Source of the DNA: Pontibacter qinzhouensis | GTDB lineage: Bacteria; Bacteroidota; Bacteroidia; Cytophagales; Hymenobacteraceae | Direction of reading: 5' to 3' | Length of the DNA stretch: 54,466 nt | Assembly: GCF_008017455.1 (NCBI RefSeq) | Contig: NZ_VRTY01000036.1 | Location: forward strand, 1-54,466 | In this document: positions 32,601 through 39,266 of the stretch, piece after piece | How the letters are laid out: each line of letters starts with the position of its first letter | Position numbering within the stretch: the stretch's first letter is position 1 | The notes under the pieces: generated by a model | The model's input: only the letters and a program-made list of their open reading frames with translations | What the model was told of the DNA's origin: nothing | The model's database searches: none | Program-made: the position numbers and the translations under genes

Positions 32601-32768
32601 AGTGGCCGTTCCTCTGGAGGTGCCCTTCACCCCGATATTTACACCTGGTAAAGGATCATTTGTCTTGGAATCGACTACTTTTCCTCCAACCGTGCTCTGC
32701 TGGGCTTTGCTTACAAATGATTGTAAGCTTACAAAGCAGAGGAATAGTATTAATAGTTGTTTCTTCAT
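29688..32768 (-). CDS. SusC/RagA-family TonB-dependent importer (fructan locus)
   Basis: A 1026-residue outer-membrane transporter. A cleavable signal (MKKQLLILFLCFVSLQSFVSKAQ) is followed by a carboxypeptidase-regulatory-like N-terminal domain (VGGKVVDSKTNDPLPGVNI), a TonB box region before LDEVVVTGYQ, the plug (VRIRGIGTLNNNDPLYIIDGVP, LKDASATSIYGSRAANGVIIITT) and a 22-strand-type barrel ending LVLTTGVNIRL. It imports fructan oligosaccharides with TonB energy. It starts 66 bp after the fructokinase stop. No anti-sigma or extra N-terminal signalling domain is present, which fits regulation by the hybrid two-component sensor rather than by an ECF sigma factor. Confidence 0.95.
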   Translation of the reverse strand: MKKQLLILFLCFVSLQSFVSKAQQSTVGGKVVDSKTNDPLPGVNIGVKGTSRGTATDIDGNFSLQAAADEVLVISYLGYISKEVPIGNRATITVTLEENRLTLDEVVVTGYQTERKKDLTGAVSVVDVEDMNRQAVANPIKGLQGRVAGMYITGNGSPSAPATVRIRGIGTLNNNDPLYIIDGVPTKAGMHELNPADIESLQVLKDASATSIYGSRAANGVIIITTRRGKTGKTQVNANAYTSVSSFTTRTRMLDTEGYGKALWQSNINNGTDPNANSVQYMFDWGVDPQTGTPVLNKVLVPEYLDANRTMKSSNTDWFDEISRTGVIQNYDVSLSNGTENGSYLLSIGYFDNKGVIKTSEFNRLSARLNSDYKFFNGKVTVGQNLSLTKSAEVGAGPMNEAMQALPILPVRTVDGEGWGGPVGGMNDRQNPVRLLEDNKHNNYDFMRVFGNFFADVSLYKGLTFRSNFGVDYGNYTHRRYRKAYQSGYLNNPVNRLESNQSHSVKTTWTNTLNYSLVSGNHRLDAVAGTELYRDNLTSFWASRENFVLEDDAFMYLDAGTGIKDNGGSGAKHMLLSYFGKANYSFADKYLLSATIRYDGSSRFGQNNRFGTFPAFSAGWRLSEEAFIKDNTSFFNDLKLRFGWGMTGNQEIDNNAIYNLYVTDYAGTSYDINGNKSGVLPSGFKLIQNANPNLRWEASTMSNLGLDFEILNQRLYGSAEVYVRKTSDILLLPPYIGTLGEGGNQWVNGASMQNKGFELTLGHRTQISNDLSIDLNANFDMYRNKITHLPAEVVNAYGGDGRGQNILGRPINSFFGYVADGLFRSEAEVDAHATQPGKALGRIRYKDLTGDGIVDDFDRTWIGTPHPDFTYGFNTSVRYKAFDLNLFLQGVSGIDVVNNFKYATDFWSVSETGSNKGARLLDAWSPSNLTSDIPMISLVDNNFESRFSTYFIEKGSYLKLRNAQLGYTLPAQLTGKVGLQSLRVYVGGDNLGILLKSKSFTGIDPENPGFGYPNPLVLTTGVNIRL

Positions 32769-32834
32769 GATTAAGTTATTTATGTAACCCTTTTGATTTA
32801 TTGCTTCTTAGTGCTCCCATTCCTGGCCTGACGT

Positions 32835-33782
32835 TCATTCCAGGGCTCTTCCTCTTTTATTTTCCAAATCTGTTGCAGTTTGGTTTGGCTCAAGATGGAA
32901 AAGGTCTGCCATTTTCTCCTCCACTTCCTGTGGATCGTATGTGGGTGTGGCGCCATGTTGTGTGGCTACGAAGGCTCCCAACAGGCAGGCTCTTTCCAAC
33001 GCCTTAGGTATGGGTAGCAGTCTAAGAAAGTTTGTCAGGAAGGTAGCCAGGAAAGCATCGCCGCTACCAATAGTGTCTTGTACCTCAACTATGTAACCGG
33101 GGTGTTCTGCATAGCCCTGGCCAGTTAGTACTGCGGCCCCGTTTTCGCCCCGTGTCACGATCAGTAACTGTAGCTTGAACTCCTTTTTCACAAAGCTCAT
33201 CTGCTGCTGTTCATCCCCTGTTATATCATACCAACTAATGATCTCTTCCAGCTCCTGATGATTCATCTTCACGATGTCGGCCTGGTGCAGCAAGGTTTTC
33301 AATAAATCCTGGTTGTAATGCGGGGGGCGCAGGTTCACATCAAAAATTTTCAGTTTGGCCAGGGGCAGGTACCGGAGCAGAGTATCGCGGGTTACTGTGT
33401 TGCGGGCGGCCAGGCTGCCGAAAATAAAAACATCGCTCTGCCTTACTAGCTCTGCCACCTGCTCGTCGTACTGAATATAATCCCAGGCTACAGGCTCCAC
33501 GATTTTGTAGGTAACCTCGTTCTTGTCTGAAATATTGGCTTTCACTACGCCGGTCAGGTGCGTTTCTCCCTGTTGTATCCGGTTAGTCGGGATCTGTTTC
33601 GACTTCAGGAACGTCAGCAGTTCTTTCCCCAGGTCGTCGTTTCCTACCCGGCTGATAATGCTGGGTGTAAAACCGTTGTAGGATAAGTGGATGGCCACAT
33701 TCATGGGGGCGCCACCAGGCATCTTGCCGGTTGGGAGTATATCCCATAAAGTCTCTCCGAAACAAATTATATGCTGTGTCAT
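32835..33782 (-). CDS. fructokinase, PfkB family
   Basis: A 315-residue PfkB-type sugar kinase. It has the N-terminal ICFGETLWDILP and PGGAPMNVAIHL sugar-binding segments, typical of fructokinases (GGAPxNVA), and the anion hole with catalytic base in DTIGSGDAF (Asp242). It phosphorylates the fructose released by the GH32 enzymes in the cytoplasm. It lies 89 bp after the MFS porter and 66 bp before susC, the same relative place as the kinase BT1757 in the B. thetaiotaomicron levan locus. Confidence 0.92.
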   Translation of the reverse strand: MTQHIICFGETLWDILPTGKMPGGAPMNVAIHLSYNGFTPSIISRVGNDDLGKELLTFLKSKQIPTNRIQQGETHLTGVVKANISDKNEVTYKIVEPVAWDYIQYDEQVAELVRQSDVFIFGSLAARNTVTRDTLLRYLPLAKLKIFDVNLRPPHYNQDLLKTLLHQADIVKMNHQELEEIISWYDITGDEQQQMSFVKKEFKLQLLIVTRGENGAAVLTGQGYAEHPGYIVEVQDTIGSGDAFLATFLTNFLRLLPIPKALERACLLGAFVATQHGATPTYDPQEVEEKMADLFHLEPNQTATDLENKRGRALE

Positions 33783-33871
33783 GCTTTGTTAAATTTGGGT
33801 TGATTATCGCACTTTCTTTTTATTCTGAATTCCTGCCAGTTGCGGTAGCTTTTCCTCCTCCTGCGCTCCTG

Positions 33872-35239
33872 TTAGTATAGTTTGGATGTCTCCACCAGAT
33901 CGGCCATATCTTTTTTTACTGTTTGATGCCCGATATCTTCCAGTCTTACACCTTTGGTCTCCGGCATTATCTTCCAGACAAATAATAGCTGCAGTACCAT
34001 CATGATCGTGAAGATGAGGAAAGTGTTTCCGCCGCCCAGCGTTGTAGTAATGTAGGGGAAGGTAAACGCGATGACCGCTGCCATGAACCAGTGCGTAAAG
34101 CTGCCCAAGGCCTGTCCGCTGGCCCTGACGCTGTTCGGGAAAATCTCGGATATAAACACCCAGATAACTGCTCCCTGCGAGAAGGCGAAGAAGGCAATGT
34201 AGGCAAACAGGTAGATGGGCACCATAATACCGCTGAACCGCTCAGTGTAAAAAGACCACGATACCAATCCCAAAGTTACGATAAGGCCAAAAGAACCAAA
34301 CAGCATCAGTGTTCTACGCCCTACACGGTCAATTAAACTCAACCCGACCAGTGTAAAAATCAAGTTCACCACCCCGATACCAGTGGTAGAAAGCAGCGAG
34401 GCATCTTTGCCCAAGCCTGTCATCTCGAAAATGCGGGGCGCATAGTAGATAATAGCGTTGATGCCCGACACCTGGTTAAAAACAGCAAACAGTACGGCTA
34501 GCATTACCGGAACGCTGTATTGTTTTGAGAAAAGATTATTGTTAGAAGGAGATGCCTGTTCGTAAGTTTTCGAGTCGATGATAGCTTTCGTCTCAGCATC
34601 AGCCGTAGCTGGGTTAATCAGCATGAGCACTCCCCGGGCTTTTTCTATAGCGCCTCGCTTCACGATCAGCCACCTTGGGCTCTCCGGTACCAGCAACATC
34701 AGGCCTATAAATATGGCTGCCGGGAAGCCTTCCACCCCTAGCATCCAGCGCCAGGCATTCGGGCCACTATCTTGTAACAGGTAATTAGATAAATAAGCGA
34801 TAAGAATGCCCAGCACTACATTAAACTGGAACATGGCGACCATGCTGCCTCTCTTTTTGGCCGGGGCAACCTCGCTTATATACATAGGTGCCGCCACAGA
34901 GGAGGCCCCCACTCCTAAACCTCCGATAAACCGGAAAAACAAAAAGGAATACCAGTCTGTGGCCAGGGCCGAGCCCACAGCAGATATAAGATAGATTACG
35001 CCGATCCAGAACAGCGTGTTCTTCCGGCCAAACCTGTCGGATGGTATGCCTCCGAACAAGGCGCCCAGCACGGTGCCTATAAGCGCAATAGATACAGTAA
35101 ATCCATGTTGAAATACATCTAATTGCCATACTTCCTGAATAGCCTGCTCCGCCCCGGAAATTACAGCAGTATCGAACCCAAACAGGAAACCTCCCAAGGC
35201 TACTGTTACCGACCAAAATAAAATTCTTCTCTCATTCAT
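33872..35239 (-). CDS. MFS sugar porter (fructose importer candidate)
   Basis: A sugar-porter-family transporter with 12 membrane segments. Signatures: FGFDTAVISGAE in helix 1, SDRFGRK between helices 2 and 3, PESPRWLI before the central loop, IYYAPRIF and NQVSGINAI in helix 7, IDRVGRR and the C-terminal PETKGV. I use the ATG at 35239 (455 residues, MNERRILFW); the frame extends eight codons to a TTG at 35263, which is less likely. By position it corresponds to the inner-membrane monosaccharide importer of levan loci and should bring fructose to the adjacent fructokinase. It is the first gene of the leftward fructan transcript, with the promoter expected in the 1-kb gap upstream. Confidence 0.9.
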   Translation of the reverse strand: MNERRILFWSVTVALGGFLFGFDTAVISGAEQAIQEVWQLDVFQHGFTVSIALIGTVLGALFGGIPSDRFGRKNTLFWIGVIYLISAVGSALATDWYSFLFFRFIGGLGVGASSVAAPMYISEVAPAKKRGSMVAMFQFNVVLGILIAYLSNYLLQDSGPNAWRWMLGVEGFPAAIFIGLMLLVPESPRWLIVKRGAIEKARGVLMLINPATADAETKAIIDSKTYEQASPSNNNLFSKQYSVPVMLAVLFAVFNQVSGINAIIYYAPRIFEMTGLGKDASLLSTTGIGVVNLIFTLVGLSLIDRVGRRTLMLFGSFGLIVTLGLVSWSFYTERFSGIMVPIYLFAYIAFFAFSQGAVIWVFISEIFPNSVRASGQALGSFTHWFMAAVIAFTFPYITTTLGGGNTFLIFTIMMVLQLLFVWKIMPETKGVRLEDIGHQTVKKDMADLVETSKLY

Positions 35240-35351
35240 CGCAACGTGTTGTTTTTTTATCAAAACTAGTTGCGATCAGAAGATTCTTGTTTCAGAATTG
35301 ATTCAATAAATTCAGGAAATTGATCCGGCTCATTTTACGGCCAAAAAGGTG

Positions 35352-35370
35352 CTTAAAACGTCTTTTTAAG
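35352..35370. promoter_or_regulatory. candidate operator palindrome upstream of the fructan operon
   Basis: CTTAAAA-CGTCT-TTTTAAG, a 7-bp perfect inverted repeat with a 5-bp centre, about 115 bp before the MFS start. A site for the HTCS AraC domain would more often be a direct repeat, so this is only a candidate. Confidence 0.25.
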
Positions 35371-35720
35371 GCATAATAAAGTAAATTTTTTTTTCAGATG
35401 GCTTTCGAAATCGTATCACGCTTTCAAATTTTTGACATAAAACACTTACTAACGTGTGTTATTTTACTAAATCTATTCGCTAAAGAACATTCGTATGAAA
35501 TACTGCTGTTGCCTATATATTGGCGGAACGGAAAAAACCGAAGATCGCAGCACATGCCGGGATAGACTAATTAGATAATTGCTAAATGGTTTAATGGTTG
35601 ATTTAGGAATGTGAAGATTTAGAAGAGGGCTATACGAAGAGCTGTTTCATGTAGAATAATCTTAAATCGTGTAAATCATGAAAATCCTTTAAATTAAGGT
35701 TCAGCCAACGATAGCCTCAG

Positions 35721-35798
35721 CCCTTGCGACTGATCAGGCCCCTAGACACCAATCGCTGCCGAAACCTTCCGGAAGGCCATTTTCATTAGAATAATTTG
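35721..35798 (-). repeat. family A repeat, reverse orientation, with expanded centre
   Basis: CCCTTGCG ... CCTTCCGGAAGGCCATTTTC ATTAGAATAATTTG. The inner palindrome CCTTCCGGAAGG is perfect here. It is about 15 bp longer than other copies, and AT-rich GATTGTTGATTGTTGA-type sequence follows. Confidence 0.8.
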
Positions 35799-36004
35799 AT
35801 TGCTGATTGTTGATTGTTGAATGGCTCAATGGTTGATTTGGAAATTTGAAGGTGAGTGAATGAATTATACCAGCTCTTTTGAAAGCTCTTCCTTGGCATT
35901 TGCTCATCATCTTCTCTTTTCGCTTCATGTATGGTTCTCGCCCACAAGATCTTTGCAAGATGACAGAAAAATAAATGTAGGTAGGGAAAGAGGCTTGTGC
36001 GATT

Positions 36005-36174
36005 AGGTGTACGACAAAGTGCACTAAATCTTATTGAATTTTGCCTCACTGGTTTGGGAGCAATTATTCTAATGAAAATGCCCTTCCGGAGGCATTTTCT
36101 GCTTCTGATGTTGTGGAAGCAGAACTTCTCTAAAACTATTTTCAGTTGAAAATTGTGCACTTTGTCGTACACCC
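36005..36174. mobile_element. family C MITE with 8-bp target duplication
   Basis: AGGTGTACGACAAAGTGCAC at 36005-36024 and its inverse (19 of 20) at 36155-36174, flanked immediately by the perfect direct repeat GTGCGATT (35997-36004 and 36175-36182). At 170 bp there is no room for a transposase. The 8-bp duplication is the size made by IS256-like and several other families. A family A copy lies inside. Confidence 0.88.
36061..36110 (+). repeat. family A repeat inside the family C element
   Basis: CAATTATTCTAATGAAAA, TGCCCTTCCGGAGGCATTTTC, with the right CCAAGGGT block missing. The arms GAAAATGCC and GGCATTTTC pair perfectly. Confidence 0.82.
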
Positions 36175-36204
36175 GTGCGATTAGGTATAGGAACCCATTT
36201 AAAG

Positions 36205-36265
36205 CAATTATTCTAATGAAAAAGGCCTTCCGGAGGAAAATAAGGCTTTGGCAGACGAGGGTTTG
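36205..36265 (+). repeat. family A repeat
   Basis: CAATTATTCTAATGAAAA, AGGCCTTCCGGAGG and a degraded right block CGAGGGTTT. It ends 4 bp before the stop codon of the hybrid sensor gene. Confidence 0.8.
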
Positions 36266-36269
36266 GTTA

Positions 36270-39062
36270 TTACATGGTCACATTGCTGCCCTCACGGGAT
36301 GAACGGGTAGTTTTGAAATCGGAAGGGCTCATCTCGAAGTGGTTTTTGAAGGCTGTGGAGAAATAAGCTGGCGAAGAAAAGCCAACCTCATAGGCTATTT
36401 CAGAAATATTCTTATCGCTGTGCAGCAGCAGGTGCCGGGCTCTCTTCAACCGCATGTTGTTTACATAGTCATTCACAGAATAGCCTAGCAGCGCCTTCAT
36501 TTTTCGGTATACCTGCACTTTAGACATGCCCAAGCTGGCAGCAATGCTGTTGGCGTTGAGGTCGGGGTTCGAAAGGTTCTTCTCCACCACGGCCATTACC
36601 TCGTTCATGAATTTCTTGTCCAGCTGTTTTGGCGGGGAGGCCACTTTGGTTTCTACCGATATCTCGCTGCTGTAATGTTCCTTCAGGAGAGCCCGGTTCT
36701 TTAGCAGGCCCTTCACTCTTTCAAACAGGTACAGGTAGCTAAAAGGCTTTGTGACGTAAAGGTCGGCCCCGGATTGGATGCCTTCTATTTTGTACTCTAC
36801 TGTATCTTTGGCCGTGAGCAGAATAACAGGAATATGAGACGTTCTGAGGTCGTTTTTTAAGGCAGCTGTTATCTCCAGGCCATTCTGCTTTGGAAGCATC
36901 ACATCGCAGATCACCAGATCAGGTACTTTCTCGAAAGCCTGCTGCAAACCAACTGTGCCGTTCGGAGCTTCTGCTACGTTAAAATCTTTCGCTAACCGGC
37001 TTTTCAGGAACTCCCGCAGCTCTTTGTTGTCTTCTATCAGCAGGATAGTGTGCTCTTTCAGACGGGCATCTTCTACTACCTCAGCCGATTCAGAGCTTAC
37101 AACCTGCTGCTCCGCATCCATCACGCCTGGTATCAGCTCAATGGCATTTTTGCCGGCATCTGTCAGCAGTTCGTCTTCTGTTAAGTGCTCTTTACCCAGT
37201 GGCAAACTAATGATGAATTTAGTGCCTTTCCACTCTTCGCTCACCACCGAGATGTCGCCATGATGCAGTTTCACGAATTCTTCAGAAAGCGCCAGCCCTA
37301 AGCCTGTGCCCAGATTACTGGAGTCCTCTCCTGTATGAAACCTGTCGAATGCGTGTGCCGCATGTGCCGGCGACATACCTTTTCCATTGTCTTCCACAGT
37401 AATGATTACTTTTTCATACCTGTCCTCTACCTGCAAGCCAACAGCTATCGTTCCACCGTCGCTTGTAAATTTAAACGCGTTTGAAAGCAGGTTAAACAGA
37501 ATCTTATCGAGCTTATCGGCATCGAAAAAAACGGGCAGTTCATGTAACTTTGTTCTGAACCTGAAGCTGATGTTGCGCTTGCGGGCCAGCCTGTCGAAGG
37601 AGTTCGTGATGTCTTTTACGAATGCAACCAGATCTGCCTCTGCAGCCTGGAGCTTCATTTTCCTGTTATCTACTTTGCTGAAATCCATCAGTTGGTTAAC
37701 CAGCCGAAGCAGCCGTATGGCATTCTGCTTTACCAACTGCATATCCTTTTTCAGATCAGCGGAAACAGGGCTATGCAAGGCATCCTCCACAGGTCCTAAG
37801 ATCAGGGTGAGCGGCGTGCGGAATTCATGCGAGACATTGGTGAAGAATCTCAGTTTTGCCTCTGTGGCCTTGTCTGCCTTTCTGGCCATCAGGGCGACCT
37901 CGTTCCGCTGCTGCATAACTTCGTTGTTCTTAGCAAGCAGCTCTTTGTTGGCCTCTTTTTTCGCACTTAAAGAAAGGAGCGCCACGGCACCCATAATAAT
38001 GCTTACCACCAGGCTTGCCAGCAGAACATAGGAGAGCGTGCGCTGGTTATTGAATAGCTGAATCTGCTCGTACAGCTTTTGTTGCTGCCGCTCAATATTT
38101 TTTTCCTGCGCCAGAATCTTGTCCGACTGCTGTTTCATGATGTGCACATTGCGGTCATCAATAACCGTGGTATTCAGTATATTGTCTTTTTTGAAAGGTT
38201 TGTTGTGCAGGATATCGTGCGCCAGTTGTATAATTTCCTCGCCTCCGGTCGGGTACAGAAAGGTGGCATCCAGAATGCCATCCTGCACAAACTGTAATCC
38301 GCCGTTAGGACCACCCAGGCCATCGAAACCGATAAACTTCAGCTGCTGTTGTACGCTCCTGTTCTGCAGGCTTTCGTATGCACCAAGTGCCATCACATCG
38401 TTGTGGGCAAATATCAGGTCAACGTCTTTTTGCTGGTTGAACACAGCCGGGAAACGCTCTTTTGCCACTTCCTTCTCCCACTCTCCGCTGACCTCGGCTA
38501 CTATTTCTATGTCTGGATAAGCTGCTATGGCATCTACAAAGCTGTTATGGCGCTCAATGGCCGGAGAAGATCCCCGAAGGCCCCAGACCTCTATAATTCT
38601 ACCCTTGCCGTTGAGGAGCTTGGCTACGTATTCGCCAGCCAGCTTCCCGATCTGGTAATTATTGGCACCCACATAAGCCGTGTACATGGAAGAACTGGTT
38701 TTTCTGTCGACCACGATTACCGGAATACCTTTACTAAAGGCTTCCTCTACCACAGGTGTAATGGGCTCCGCCTCGTTCGGCGAAACAATGAGCAGGTCAA
38801 CTCCCTGGTCTATAAATTCCCTGATATGCTTTATCTGCGTGACGCTGCTGTTTTTGCCATCTTTTATTTGGAGGCTCAACTCGGGGTAAAAAGAAGCCTC
38901 CCGCTCCATTTCCTCGTGCATGGCTTTACGCCAGGCATCTCCTTCGGTACATTGCGAAAACCCGATGACAAACGCCTTCTCCTCCCCGGCCGGACCACAG
39001 CCAGGCAGGGCTACCAGAAACAGCAGCAGTACGAAAGTCAGAAGTTTAAACGAATGAGCCAT
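36270..39062 (-). CDS. hybrid two-component system sensor-regulator (HTCS) with periplasmic sugar-binding domain, BT1754-like
   Basis: A 930-residue one-protein signalling system. An N-terminal signal/anchor (to about 22) is followed by a periplasmic sugar-binding-protein domain of the ribose-binding type (about 30-310: FVIGFSQCTEGDAW, VGANNYQIGKLAGEY, FAHNDVMALGAY), a membrane segment near 342-366, a HisKA domain with phospho-His412 (NVSHEFRTP), an ATPase domain (NLLSNAF, EDNGKGM, GTGLGL), a receiver with Asp720 (VICDVMLP, Lys772) and an AraC helix-turn-helix (about 820-918). A direct sugar-binding sensor instead of the common Reg_prop type is the hallmark of BT1754, which binds fructose and controls the levan locus. 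It is therefore the likely fructose-sensing activator of the adjacent genes. Confidence 0.94.
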   Translation of the reverse strand: MAHSFKLLTFVLLLFLVALPGCGPAGEEKAFVIGFSQCTEGDAWRKAMHEEMEREASFYPELSLQIKDGKNSSVTQIKHIREFIDQGVDLLIVSPNEAEPITPVVEEAFSKGIPVIVVDRKTSSSMYTAYVGANNYQIGKLAGEYVAKLLNGKGRIIEVWGLRGSSPAIERHNSFVDAIAAYPDIEIVAEVSGEWEKEVAKERFPAVFNQQKDVDLIFAHNDVMALGAYESLQNRSVQQQLKFIGFDGLGGPNGGLQFVQDGILDATFLYPTGGEEIIQLAHDILHNKPFKKDNILNTTVIDDRNVHIMKQQSDKILAQEKNIERQQQKLYEQIQLFNNQRTLSYVLLASLVVSIIMGAVALLSLSAKKEANKELLAKNNEVMQQRNEVALMARKADKATEAKLRFFTNVSHEFRTPLTLILGPVEDALHSPVSADLKKDMQLVKQNAIRLLRLVNQLMDFSKVDNRKMKLQAAEADLVAFVKDITNSFDRLARKRNISFRFRTKLHELPVFFDADKLDKILFNLLSNAFKFTSDGGTIAVGLQVEDRYEKVIITVEDNGKGMSPAHAAHAFDRFHTGEDSSNLGTGLGLALSEEFVKLHHGDISVVSEEWKGTKFIISLPLGKEHLTEDELLTDAGKNAIELIPGVMDAEQQVVSSESAEVVEDARLKEHTILLIEDNKELREFLKSRLAKDFNVAEAPNGTVGLQQAFEKVPDLVICDVMLPKQNGLEITAALKNDLRTSHIPVILLTAKDTVEYKIEGIQSGADLYVTKPFSYLYLFERVKGLLKNRALLKEHYSSEISVETKVASPPKQLDKKFMNEVMAVVEKNLSNPDLNANSIAASLGMSKVQVYRKMKALLGYSVNDYVNNMRLKRARHLLLHSDKNISEIAYEVGFSSPAYFSTAFKNHFEMSPSDFKTTRSSREGSNVTM

Positions 39063-39266
39063 TTTAAGTAACCAATCAACAGGAGTTACTATCTGAAACT
39101 CGAATCTACGGTTTATCCTTCATAATTCAAAACAAGTGTTAGTTATTTTAATCGTTTAAGCAAGGTATAAGTAAAGGTTTTTTATGTTTATATAATCAAA
39201 ATGCCTAATGCAGGCTATAAAAGGCAAGCATGTTATAACAGAAATTAAATCCAGTTTTCTAAATTT

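Larger units (their letters stand above)
35240..36269. other. 1-kb regulatory gap between the sensor-regulator and fructan operon
   Basis: Probably contains the fructan-operon promoter and operator. Items seen: an inverted repeat at 35352-35370; low-complexity CAACCATTAAACCATTT-type sequence near 35570-35636; three family A copies; and a complete family C element at 36005-36174. No CAAAnnTA match on this strand was convincing, and no gene was found. Confidence 0.6.

Noticed and set aside
35734..36172. Two overlapping minus-strand frames (96 and 128 codons)
   Set aside because: Both are made of family A, family C and low-complexity sequence read in reverse; no gene-like features.
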